Numbered from the stretch's first letter, positions 46,212 through 54,172 are shown. The stretch: DNA of 64,000 bases from an uncultured Alphaproteobacteria bacterium (GCA_958296285.1 OY282459.1:1346762-1410761), one strand, 5' to 3'. Numbers and translations: made by a program. The notes: generated by a model from the sequence alone, not told the origin.

Positions 46212-48299
46212 AATATGAATAGGTACGCCATGAAACAAACCATTCCCGTATTATTAGCTATTTTTTTTCTGACTCTGCCATTTTCCGCACAGGCCAAGCT
46301 GGTCGAATATGAATTCGACATTGACTATAAAACGGTCAATTTCAGTGGCGAAGAAAAACGTGCCATGTCAGTGGGTGGTTCCATCCCTGCGCCAACGATT
46401 GAGGCCACGGTTGGTGATACGCTGCGTGTGACCTTTCACAATAAAATGGATGTCGAAAGCTCCATCCACTGGCATGGGATTTTACTGCCCAATGAACAGG
46501 ATGGAGTCCCATACCTGACTACTTCGCCGATTAAGGCAGGCACGTCATTCACATTTGAGTATCCCATCATCCATCATGGTACGTACTGGTATCATTCGCA
46601 TACCGGCTTGCAGGAACAACGCGGCGTGTATGGAGCACTGGTATTCCATCCCAAGGATGGTGAGCGCTACAAAGCCGACGTGGAAAAAGTGCTGGTACTC
46701 TCCGACTGGACAGATGAAAACCCGAATGACGTGCTGCGCAACCTCAAGCGTGAGGATGACTATTACGCTATCAAGAAAGATTCCGTGCAAAGCTGGGACA
46801 AAGTCATCGCCAATGGCTGGCCTGCTATTAAAAACAGGGTGAATGGCTCATGGACACGCATGGGGCCGATGGATATTTCCGATGTCGGTTATGATGCGTT
46901 TCTGATTAACGGCAAGCGTGAAGCAGCGTTGGGCGGCGTAAAAGGCGGTCAGAAGCTACGTTTACGCATTATCAATGCTTCGGCTTCCAGCTATCAATAT
47001 GTCGAGTTTGCCGGTGGGCCGATGACCATTGTTGCCGCCGATGGGGTAGATGTGCAGCCAAAAGAGGTAGACAGGCTGAAACTCGCCATTGCAGAAACCT
47101 ACGATGTACTGATTACGGTGCCGGATGACAATATGGCCTGGGAGTTTCGCGCCACCTCAGAGGATGTAACCGGCTATGCTTCCGTCTGGCTTGGTGATGG
47201 CCATAAAATGCCTGCCCGTGACGTACCGAAGCCTAATCCATTCCTGGTCGACCATTCGATGCACGGCATGGGAGATATGGGTGGCATGGAAGACATGGAT
47301 CACTCACAGATGGATCACAGCAAAATGGGCCATGCCATGCCTGTTGCTAATTCGGAAGTTCGCATGATGCAGGAATATCAGGGTTTAAAAGCAGTAGAAA
47401 AAACTGCCTACGACCCAGCGAGAAAGCTGCGCGAAGTTCCACTCAGGCTGACTGGTAACATGGAAACCTATGTCTGGTCGTTTAACGGAAAAACACTGGC
47501 GGAGGCCGATAAAATCCTCATTCGCAAAGGCGAAACGGTACGCTTCACCTTCCAGAACGAAACCATGATGCACCATCCGCTGCACCTACACGGACATTTC
47601 TTCCGCGTGCTAAATGGTGAGGGTGATTACAGTCCGCTCAAACATACGGTCAATGTACCACCCATGCAGAATGTCACCATAGAGTTTGCTGCCGATGAGG
47701 AGAAAGATTGGTTCTTCCACTGCCACAACCTCTACCACATGGAATCAGGTATGGCGCGGGTCATCCGCTATGATGGTACAGCGGAGAATGAAGCGTTTGA
47801 TAACTTTGTCGCTGCTAATTTTGACCCTTGGTATGCCTTTGGTGAGGTTGCTGTGCAATCCAATATGGCAAATGGTGAGCTGTGGGCAGAGAACATCAAT
47901 AACGAGGTGATGATTGAGTTCGACAATGATTACGACCGCCGTTATGAGGTGGAAGCCATTTATGAGCGCCGCCTGACCCGTTTCCTCGGTGTCTATATTG
48001 GTGGAAAATCCGAGCGTGAGGAAGAGGATGAAAAGCCGGAGAATACGGCCATCGCCGGATTTCATTATGTGTTTCCGCTCTTAATCGAGTCCGATCTGCG
48101 TATCAATCATGAAGGAGAAGTTCGCTTCGGGCTGGAAAGTGATTTGCAGCTTACTGACCGGATGAATTTTGCCTGGGAATGGAATACGGATGAAGAATAT
48201 CGGTTGGGTCTGACCTATGAAATCACCAAGCAGGTGAATTTCGTGGCTAATGTCGACTCTGACTACGATGCTGGTGCCGGTATCAGGATTAATTTTTAA
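45870..48299 (+). CDS. copA: Chimeric ORF: truncated membrane protein joined to CopA-type multicopper oxidase with CopB-like tail
   Basis: Residues 1-114 are the start of the small membrane protein whose intact copy lies at 48750. From about 46212 the sequence becomes an imported, AT-richer multicopper oxidase: its own ATG is probably 46230 (AGG 6 bases upstream) or 46215, followed by a signal peptide ending SAQA. Copper ligands: SIHWHG, YWYHSHTG, HHPLHLHGHFFRV and the type-1 site HCHNLYHMESGM, with a Met/His-rich MHGMGDMGGMEDMDHSQMDH stretch. The last 170 residues resemble the outer-membrane CopB barrel. Role: periplasmic Cu(I) oxidation and copper tolerance. The in-frame join may be accidental. 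Confidence 0.8.
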   Translation: MPILPKSDNADYRGSILSAYAVALVGLLWIVPGAIHAFLPDGGSEVIAGLNLGQDRGLIISLFAWAGATQMVWGLMLLAIALRYRTLVPLALLFILLEYAIIGSKIWFFKDVSENMNRYAMKQTIPVLLAIFFLTLPFSAQAKLVEYEFDIDYKTVNFSGEEKRAMSVGGSIPAPTIEATVGDTLRVTFHNKMDVESSIHWHGILLPNEQDGVPYLTTSPIKAGTSFTFEYPIIHHGTYWYHSHTGLQEQRGVYGALVFHPKDGERYKADVEKVLVLSDWTDENPNDVLRNLKREDDYYAIKKDSVQSWDKVIANGWPAIKNRVNGSWTRMGPMDISDVGYDAFLINGKREAALGGVKGGQKLRLRIINASASSYQYVEFAGGPMTIVAADGVDVQPKEVDRLKLAIAETYDVLITVPDDNMAWEFRATSEDVTGYASVWLGDGHKMPARDVPKPNPFLVDHSMHGMGDMGGMEDMDHSQMDHSKMGHAMPVANSEVRMMQEYQGLKAVEKTAYDPARKLREVPLRLTGNMETYVWSFNGKTLAEADKILIRKGETVRFTFQNETMMHHPLHLHGHFFRVLNGEGDYSPLKHTVNVPPMQNVTIEFAADEEKDWFFHCHNLYHMESGMARVIRYDGTAENEAFDNFVAANFDPWYAFGEVAVQSNMANGELWAENINNEVMIEFDNDYDRRYEVEAIYERRLTRFLGVYIGGKSEREEEDEKPENTAIAGFHYVFPLLIESDLRINHEGEVRFGLESDLQLTDRMNFAWEWNTDEEYRLGLTYEITKQVNFVANVDSDYDAGAGIRINF

Positions 48300-48317
48300 T
48301 GTAACAGGAGAATTAAG

Positions 48318-48362
48318 ATGGATAATAAAGCAAAGTTCTTAACCGCTGCCAGCCTTATATAG
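48318..48362 (+). pseudogene. Truncated start of the gene after copA
   Basis: An AGGAG 8 bases before ATG 48318 begins a 14-codon frame, MDNKAKFLTAASLI, ending at TAG exactly where the imported segment meets the monooxygenase remnant (about 48360). The charged-then-hydrophobic residues look like the beginning of a signal peptide, so this is probably the 5' end of a second gene of a copper operon cut off at the junction. Confidence 0.65.
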
Positions 48363-48363
48363 G

Positions 48364-48715
48364 GCGCCAGCGTATCCGTTCCGTCGTTGCGGCGGCGCGC
48401 GTCTTCGCGCGCTTCCCTCACGCTCGGATAGTCAAAGCGCGCGAGCTCGTGCTTGGCGAGCGCCGCGCACCAAAGGACCGACATCGGATGATCGGGCGGA
48501 ACGGCCCGCGCCCGAAGAACCTCTTCCAAGCCTAGACGCCGAAAGAGCTCCATGCTGCGTCCGTTGGTGATGTCCATCTTCGGATGGCGCGTCGTCGTCG
48601 GGTTCTTCTCCACAAGGAGCGCTTCCACGCCGTGATGCCGGAGTTCCAGCGCGAGGGTCAGCCCGACAGGCCCGCCGCCTGCTATCAGCACCGATGTTTT
48701 AAGCATAGGTTTCAT
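48364..48715 (-). pseudogene. 5' fragment of a second FAD monooxygenase gene
   Basis: From the ATG at 48715 this frame reads MKPMLKTSVLIAGGGPVGLTLALELRHHGVEALLVEKN and continues for about 117 codons in parallel with the full gene at 44093-45835, then stops being similar at the junction near 48362. FAD-binding Gly residues are present but everything after them is lost. The first 75 bp are nearly identical to the intact copy, the rest clearly diverged. Confidence 0.85.
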
Positions 48716-49091
48716 GCTATAATCTTTCCGACAAGAGGGGGAAGCGAAAATGCCTTTACTGCCCAAGAGCGACAATGCCGACTATAAAGGTTCCATTCTT
48801 TCGGCTTATGCCGTGGCGCTTGTGGGGCTTTTATGGATTGTTCCGGGCGCGATTCATGTGTTTCTGCCTGATGGCGGCGCGGAGGTCATTGCGGGTTTGA
48901 ATCTCGGGCAGGATCGGGGTTTGATAATCTCTCTCTTCGCTTGGGCGGGGGCGACTCAGATGGTTTGGGGTTTGATGCTTCTTGCCATAGCGCTGCGTTA
49001 TCGGACGCTTGTGCCGTTGGCGCTTGTTCTGATTCTTTTGGAATATGCGATTATTGGAGGCAACATTTGGTTTTTCAAGGGCGTTTCCGAA
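48641..49091. repeat. Right copy of the 451-bp duplicated segment
   Basis: Partner of 45761-46211. It contains the same divergent promoter region (TATAAT at 48718-48723) and continues past 49091 into the intact remainder of the membrane-protein gene. The two copies flank the copper-oxidase segment, as left by homologous recombination or a duplication event. Confidence 0.92.
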
Positions 49092-49181
49092 GGCGCGAGG
49101 CCTCCTGGGGCTTATAAGCCTCTCTTGATTTTGCCGCTCGCGGCGATTGCGTTGGCGGGGTCTTTACGCGGATCGCGTTAA
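48750..49181 (+). CDS. Small membrane protein of unknown function (intact copy)
   Basis: A 143-residue protein with about four membrane segments (around residues 16-36, 55-78, 80-103 and 120-138). It starts MPLLPKSDNADYKGSILSAYAVA; AGAGGGGG precedes the ATG. I do not recognise a family. The paralogue at 45870 differs in only a few of its first 114 residues and then is replaced by copper-oxidase sequence. It is divergent from a monooxygenase gene in both places, suggesting a functional pair. Confidence 0.65.
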   Translation: MPLLPKSDNADYKGSILSAYAVALVGLLWIVPGAIHVFLPDGGAEVIAGLNLGQDRGLIISLFAWAGATQMVWGLMLLAIALRYRTLVPLALVLILLEYAIIGGNIWFFKGVSEGARPPGAYKPLLILPLAAIALAGSLRGSR

Positions 49182-49196
49182 AGATCGGGAGAGGTC

Positions 49197-49595
49197 ATGC
49201 GGAGTTTGGCGTCCTATTTTGCGAGTTTGTTTTTGGCGTTGTCGCTGATGGGATGCGCGCGGCTTGTCGGTCTGCCTTTAAAAATCGCTTTTCTTACTGA
49301 CGCGGAGGTCTCAGAACTTTCGGTTCTGGATCTTTGCGGGGGAAGGGAGATTTTCCCGAAGACGGTGGAGAAGGCATTGCGCGAGAAAGGCGTTTTTTCC
49401 AAATTGGAAATGGAAATGATTATGAAAAGCAAGATTCATCTAGGCATGAGCGAGGAGGCTTTGGTCTGCAGTTGGGGCTTGCCGGACGATCTGAACGTAT
49501 CGGTGAGGGAGCGCGGGGATCAGAGGGAGTATGTTTATCATCCGGATCGGTATGTTTATGTTGAGGGCGGAAAGGTTGTTGGTTGGAAGCAATAG
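49197..49595 (+). CDS. Small lipoprotein of unknown function
   Basis: A 132-residue protein with signal peptide and lipobox LSLMGC (Cys20). The C-terminal half contains IHLGMSEEALVCSWGLPDDLN and then YVYHPDRYVYVEGGKVVGWKQ, a pattern like the SmpA/OmlA-type fold found in outer-membrane lipoproteins, but I cannot name it. GGGAGAGG precedes the ATG. The coding strand is G/T-rich, in line with its position left of repeat C. It lies 15 bp after the membrane-protein gene, probably one unit. Confidence 0.65.
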   Translation: MRSLASYFASLFLALSLMGCARLVGLPLKIAFLTDAEVSELSVLDLCGGREIFPKTVEKALREKGVFSKLEMEMIMKSKIHLGMSEEALVCSWGLPDDLNVSVRERGDQREYVYHPDRYVYVEGGKVVGWKQ

Positions 49596-49602
49596 TCTTG
49601 CC

Positions 49603-49642
49603 GCATGGCGAATTTCTCGCATGGCGAATTTCTCGCATGGCG
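49603..49642. repeat. Two and a half 16-bp direct repeats abutting tRNA-Ser
   Basis: GCATGGCGAATTTCTC occurs at 49603-49618 and 49619-49634, followed by a partial GCATGGCG at 49635-49642, whose last bases are the 3' CCA end of tRNA-Ser on the other strand. Such partial duplications at a tRNA 3' end are compatible with past integration at this site, but the short units and lack of an integrase leave that open. Confidence 0.8.
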
Positions 49643-49729
49643 GAGAGGAAGGGATTCGAACCCTCGATGCGCTATAACACGCATACTCCCTTAGCAGGGG
49701 AGCGCCTTCAACCACTCGGCCACCTCTCC
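49638..49729 (-). tRNA. tRNA-Ser (anticodon GCT)
   Basis: On the minus strand the acceptor GGAGAGG (49729-49723) pairs with CCTCTCC (49647-49641), with G discriminator and encoded CCA at 49640-49638. The anticodon GCT corresponds to 49693-49695 on the plus strand. A long variable arm, as expected for serine, lies between the anticodon and T arms. Confidence 0.95.
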
Positions 49730-49796
49730 ATTTATGGGGATAGTGGAAGTGGTTTTTTTTCGCAAGATATTTGAGCGATAGAAGCTGAAAGTAAAA

Positions 49797-50004
49797 AGGG
49801 GGTTTGGGGGAACGAAGTTCCCCCAAGAAAAACCAAGCGGGCGCAAGCCCGCTTATTGTCTCATGCGAGCAGGGGGGTCGGCGGGCTTCTCGCGGGCTTG
49901 CCTTCGGCTTCGCCCGCTTCGTTGCGCCACGCCCGCCGACTTTTCGGGGGTTTCCCCCGAACCCCCTTTTTCGCGGGGGGTCTCCGACCCCCCACACCCC
50001 CCTT
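49797..50004. repeat. Nested-palindrome element, copy C (short form)
   Basis: About 210 bp. Hairpins: 49804-49826 (stem 10, loop GAA, same as the first hairpin of A); 49835-49854 (stem 8, loop GCAA); a cassette with arms GTCGGCGGGC 49877-49886 and complement 49931-49940; 49943-49961 (stem 8, loop TTT); 49975-49993 (stem 8, loop TCC). It lacks the GTGGGTGGG cassette present in A, B and D. The inner part of its GTCGGCGGGC cassette is inverted relative to copy A. Lies between tRNA-Ser and the SopB-like gene. Confidence 0.93.
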
Positions 50005-50125
50005 GACGCGAGGCTTCTATGCGGCAGCGCCGCCTCAAACATCATCACGTTAAAGACAAAACCCCCAACAAACCCCAAAACCTCCCTATATAAAACTATC
50101 GCCGCCACTAACCCCCCTCCCCCCA

Positions 50126-52939
50126 ATGCCCCTCCGCAGAGTCTCCCCCTCACAAACCGCGACCCCCACAGCCACGCCGCCCCTCCCCGCGAGCAACACC
50201 GCGCGCGCCGACAAAAATGTCAAAATCGCCAAGCCAAACTCATCGCGCAAACCAAAACGCCTGCCCCCACAAAATGCCCAAGACATCCCCCCAAGCGGAT
50301 GGCGTAAAAAATTGCGCTCCGCAGGCAAAACCATCCGCAAAAGATTCCGAAGCCTCAAACAAGCCCTCACCCTCCATAAATCGCCCGCCGCCCAAAAAGC
50401 CTCGCGCCACAATCTCTCCACAGAAACCCTAGACGGCAATCACGCCGACAACGCAGTCTCGCAATTGCTGGAAACACTGCGACAATCTTTTAGAAAAAAA
50501 AGACGCCGCCCCAAAAACGCCGAAACAAAAAAAGAACCCTTCCGTCCCGATCTCGCAGCGCGAATGGTGACAGGCGACAAAATGCTGGATCGCATTCTCA
50601 GCTCGCCCCAAATCGTGGAAGCCTCGCGCAAACAAGCCAATATGCCAAGCGCCGAACTCCGAAAAACCATAGAAGGCTTCGCGCTTCAAGAAATCCACGC
50701 CCACGCCGGCGAAACAGCCGCGCGAGCGGTCGCATCAGGGCGCGCGATAGAGCAAGCCGCGCCCAATTATCGCTGGGCTTCCGAACTCGGAGACCTGCGC
50801 GAAGCGGCGCGATTCCTAGACGAATTTGACAAAAAGCGAGACCGCATCACCGCTCTGTCAGAGAAAAAAGAGCGGGGCGTCCTGACCGAAAATGAAGCGC
50901 GGGAGCTGCGTCAAACTCTCTCGCTGGAGCGCGACAGGCTCGCGCTCGTTCAATCTCGTCTTGGCATGACTCTGGCGCGACACGGCAGGAAAGCGGCTTC
51001 GGCGCAGAATGTTCATACGGCGCTTTTGATTTCGGCGCAGGCGGTTTCCATACGCTTGGCGGATCACCATATGGCTCTGGCGGACGCGATCGCCCGCTAT
51101 GGCGACATCCCCGACGACAAGGCGCGAGTTTCGGCGCGCATGACCGACAATCTCCGCGCTGCTGAAGCGGCGGTCTTCGCGGCGCGCTCTCTCGCCGAAA
51201 GAAATCTTTTGGGATCGCCGCAGAGCGCGGCGGCTCTGATAGGCGAGTTCCAATCCCACGCGGACGACCTCAAGGCGGCGCTCAAAGCGAGAGAAATGAC
51301 GGATTCATCCGAACATGTTCCTCTGTCGCAAATCCTCAAAGACGCGCCGGCCTTTCTGCCGAGCGCGGACGAGGCTTCGGAGGCGAATAGGCAGAGATTC
51401 CGCGATGCTGTCCGCGCGGAAGGGGCGAAGGCGCTCCCGCTGACGCATGACGCTCTCCCGCCATTGGAGATGCTGGAGATTTATTTGGACGAGCGGATGA
51501 AATCGTTAAATATCGCGCCTTTGTCGGAGGCTCATCGGGCATTTTTCTTTCAAGAGGGGTTTCGCGCCGCCGTCAATGGCGGAGCGTGGAAGCCTATCGT
51601 TAAGACGATCGCTTTTCCCGGCAGGACGTCTTTCACGAGCGAGATTGTTCCGGCGGGCGGCGTTTTTTCGCCGCATTTCGTTCCGCCCTATGACGGGAAC
51701 GGGGTTGGCGCTTATGACAGGGCGCAGCCTGTTCATGTTCGGAATCTTGCCGAGACGCGTCTGCGCGATGAGGATGGGGGTCTTCTCTTTCGGGGGCTTC
51801 GCCATGCCGCGCTGGATCCTTATGGGATCACGCCCGAGACTCTTCGCGCGATGCCCGGCGCGGATCTTGCGGCATTTTTGGAGAAGCACTGCCCGAAGGA
51901 CGCGATTCCGCAGGAGATGAGGGAGAGAATCCCCGCCCTCGCCCATGACATAAAGTCCGGCGCGAATGTGAAGAGAGCCGAGGCGATTTGTCAGGCGATG
52001 AGAGAGGAGGGTTCGCGGCGCATGGCGCGCGAGATCGCGATTGCCTCGCTTCGCGCCGATGAGTCTTTATACAGGCGGGCGCTTCGCGGCGAGGAGGTTG
52101 TTGTTCCGATCAATATGATATCGCTGATGACGCCTGATCTTTTTCGGCGCGGTTTGGGGAGCGATCGTTCTCTTTTGCGGCGTCAGACGGAGGCTCTCCG
52201 CGCTTTCGCCGATGACGGCAAGCCGCGTCTTTTGACGATTCGGGATGATCGGGGCGAGTTGGCGGAGGTTCGGGTTCGGTTGCGGCTGCGTCAGTTTAAT
52301 TTTGGGATAGACAAGGCGTCTCGTGAGTATCGCGGTTTTTCCATGACGGGTCCTGTTCTTCGGAATCTTGTTGGCTGGTCTTATTCGGCGGATTTGAACG
52401 ATCCTGCTCTTGTGGATTTGTTGGGTTCGCGGGGCGAGGAGTCTTTAGGCGGTCGGTCTCGGGAGGCTTTAGAGGGAATGACTCGGCATCTTCGGTCTTT
52501 GGGCGCTCGGAAGGAGGAGTTGTTGCGTTTAGATCCGCAGGGGTTGAGCGAGGATATATCGCGACAGATTTCGCGGAAGGATCAAGAGATTGAGGATGCG
52601 GATCATGCGATGCGGTCTCTTTTGCAATGTGGTTTGCAGTTGAAGGGGTTGTGGCGGTCTGGCGGTTTTCGTGAGACGGGGCATGATCCGTGCAAGATGA
52701 CGGCGCGGTTGGGGTTATTGTGTCATATGGTTGGGGAGGTTCCGATTTTTGGCGATACTGATGGGTTGGCTCGGACGGATCAGATGGATATGGAGGTCAA
52801 ATATTTGGCGGCGCGGTTGGCGATGGAGGATTATTTGCCTGAGGTTGGGGAGGATGATGATACGGCGCGTATTTTGCGTGGTCGGTTTGGGGATATTGGG
52901 GGCGCGGAGTTGCGGGCGGCGAGCGGCGCGGCGTTGTAG
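50126..52939 (+). CDS. SopB/IpgD-like inositol-phosphate phosphatase homologue lacking the catalytic cysteine
   Basis: A 937-residue protein. The C-terminal half follows the SopB/SigD/IpgD effector family as I recall it: NLAETRLRDEDGGLLFRGLRH near residue 550, PINMISLMTPDLFRRGLG, LRQFNFGID, and HDPCKMTARLGLLCHMVGEVP directly before the phosphatase loop. In the family that loop is NCKSGKDRTG; here it is FGDTDGLARTD, so the Cys is Asp877 (GAT at 52754-52756) while Arg883 remains. The N-terminal 130 residues are basic and rich in Asn, Thr, Gln and Pro, adjoining repeat C; residues about 215-280 are helical and charged. The ATG has no ribosome binding site. Catalysis is doubtful. Flanked by repeats C and D. 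Confidence 0.65.
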   Translation: MPLRRVSPSQTATPTATPPLPASNTARADKNVKIAKPNSSRKPKRLPPQNAQDIPPSGWRKKLRSAGKTIRKRFRSLKQALTLHKSPAAQKASRHNLSTETLDGNHADNAVSQLLETLRQSFRKKRRRPKNAETKKEPFRPDLAARMVTGDKMLDRILSSPQIVEASRKQANMPSAELRKTIEGFALQEIHAHAGETAARAVASGRAIEQAAPNYRWASELGDLREAARFLDEFDKKRDRITALSEKKERGVLTENEARELRQTLSLERDRLALVQSRLGMTLARHGRKAASAQNVHTALLISAQAVSIRLADHHMALADAIARYGDIPDDKARVSARMTDNLRAAEAAVFAARSLAERNLLGSPQSAAALIGEFQSHADDLKAALKAREMTDSSEHVPLSQILKDAPAFLPSADEASEANRQRFRDAVRAEGAKALPLTHDALPPLEMLEIYLDERMKSLNIAPLSEAHRAFFFQEGFRAAVNGGAWKPIVKTIAFPGRTSFTSEIVPAGGVFSPHFVPPYDGNGVGAYDRAQPVHVRNLAETRLRDEDGGLLFRGLRHAALDPYGITPETLRAMPGADLAAFLEKHCPKDAIPQEMRERIPALAHDIKSGANVKRAEAICQAMREEGSRRMAREIAIASLRADESLYRRALRGEEVVVPINMISLMTPDLFRRGLGSDRSLLRRQTEALRAFADDGKPRLLTIRDDRGELAEVRVRLRLRQFNFGIDKASREYRGFSMTGPVLRNLVGWSYSADLNDPALVDLLGSRGEESLGGRSREALEGMTRHLRSLGARKEELLRLDPQGLSEDISRQISRKDQEIEDADHAMRSLLQCGLQLKGLWRSGGFRETGHDPCKMTARLGLLCHMVGEVPIFGDTDGLARTDQMDMEVKYLAARLAMEDYLPEVGEDDDTARILRGRFGDIGGAELRAASGAAL

Positions 52940-52950
52940 AGGCTGGAGGT

Positions 52951-53247
52951 TAAGGGGGGTTTGGGGGGCTAGCCCCCCAAAAAAAGAGGGGGATCGGGGG
53001 GGAATCCCCCCCGAAAAGTCGGCGGGCGTGGCGAAACGAAGCCGAGCGTAGCGAGGCGAGAAAGCCCGCCGACCCCCCTGCTTACAAGAGCTCTTCTAGC
53101 AGGGGGCGCGTGGGTGGGTCGCATTTGCTCGCTCACGCTATCGCTTCGCTCGCAAATGCTCTTTTCCCACCCACCCACGCGCTTTCGGGGGGATTCCCCC
53201 CGACCCCCCCTTCTTCGCGGGGGGCTTCGCCCCCCACACCCCCCTTA
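52951..53247. repeat. Nested-palindrome element, copy D
   Basis: About 297 bp, filling the gap to dapA, same order and orientation as copy A. Hairpins: 52961-52980 (perfect palindrome); one around the GGGATTC-type core at about 52990-53013; cassette arms 53018-53027/53064-53073; arms CCCCCTGC 53074-53081/53099-53106 with AAGAGCTCTT at 53086-53095; 13-bp arms 53106-53118/53170-53182 with inner GCATTTGC 53121-53128 and GCAAATGC 53152-53159; 53185-53203 (loop ATT); 53219-53235 (loop TTC). Inner loop sequences differ from A while arms are the same. Confidence 0.95.
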
Positions 53248-53290
53248 ACAGGAGCTTCTTTTCTTCCCCCATCACGTCTATGCTTAACCC

Positions 53291-54172
53291 ATGTTCTACG
53301 GCTCAATCACAGCCCTCATCACCCCATTCCAAAACGGAAAGCTCAACGAAAACGCTTTCCAAAATATCATCACGCGCCAAATCCAAAACGGAACGCACAG
53401 CCTCCTCCCATGCGGAACAACAGGCGAATCCCCTACCCTCTCCCATCAAGAACACCTCCGCCTCATCTCCCTCTGCATAGAAGCCGCCAACAAAACACCC
53501 GTCATCGCAGGCACAGGATCAAACTCCACCACAGAAGCCCTCGCCTTCACCCAATACGCCCAAAAAGCCGGCGCCGCCGCCGCCCTCATCGTCACCCCCT
53601 ACTACAACAAACCAACCCAAGAAGGACTCTACCAACACTTCAAAACTATCCATGACGCCACAAATATCCCAATCATCATCTACAACATCCCCGGACGAAG
53701 CGTCATAGATATGAGCGTGGAAACGATGACGCGCCTCGCGCAACTCAAAAATATCATCGGAGTCAAAGACGCCACCGCCGATATGGCGCGTCTCTCCCTC
53801 CAACGACAAGCAATGGGCGAACATTTCTGCCAACTGTCAGGCGAAGACTCCAGCGCCCTCGGATTCATGGCGCACGGCGGACAAGGCTGCATATCAGTGA
53901 CGGCAAATGTCGCGCCGGCGCTCTGCGCCGCCTTTCAGAACGCCTGCCGCGAAGGCGATTTCGCCGCGGCAAGAAACCTCCACGATCGCCTGACGCCCCT
54001 GCATCACGCGCTGTTTTTAGAATCTTCGCCAGCGCCGGTGAAATACGCGGCGTCTCTGATGGGACTGTGCGGCGAGGAAGTCCGCCTGCCGCTCGTCCCG
54101 CCAAAAGAAGAAACGCGCCGCCAAATCCGCGAAGCTCTGCGCCATGCAGGGCTCAATTTCACCGATGGCTGA
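53291..54172 (+). CDS. dapA: 4-hydroxy-tetrahydrodipicolinate synthase
   Basis: First committed enzyme of the lysine/diaminopimelate pathway. Class I aldolase family: start GSITALITPF, LPCGTTGESPTLSHQEH with the TTGE motif, PYYNKPTQEGLYQHF (catalytic Tyr) and the Schiff-base lysine in NIIGVKDATADMARL. 293 residues. The first 150 codons, next to repeat D, are C/A-rich on the coding strand and the protein there is rich in Asn, Gln and Thr. The stop overlaps smpB by 8 bp. Confidence 0.95.
   Translation: MFYGSITALITPFQNGKLNENAFQNIITRQIQNGTHSLLPCGTTGESPTLSHQEHLRLISLCIEAANKTPVIAGTGSNSTTEALAFTQYAQKAGAAAALIVTPYYNKPTQEGLYQHFKTIHDATNIPIIIYNIPGRSVIDMSVETMTRLAQLKNIIGVKDATADMARLSLQRQAMGEHFCQLSGEDSSALGFMAHGGQGCISVTANVAPALCAAFQNACREGDFAAARNLHDRLTPLHHALFLESSPAPVKYAASLMGLCGEEVRLPLVPPKEETRRQIREALRHAGLNFTDG

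Noticed and set aside
20232-53247. The repeated elements as CRISPR arrays
   Set aside because: No regular direct repeats with unique spacers of constant length; the units are nested inverted repeats and no cas genes are present.
43757-53247. The elements as insertion sequences or composite transposon ends
   Set aside because: No transposase frame inside or between copies and no obvious short target duplications next to them; only the bracketing arrangement resembles a transposon.
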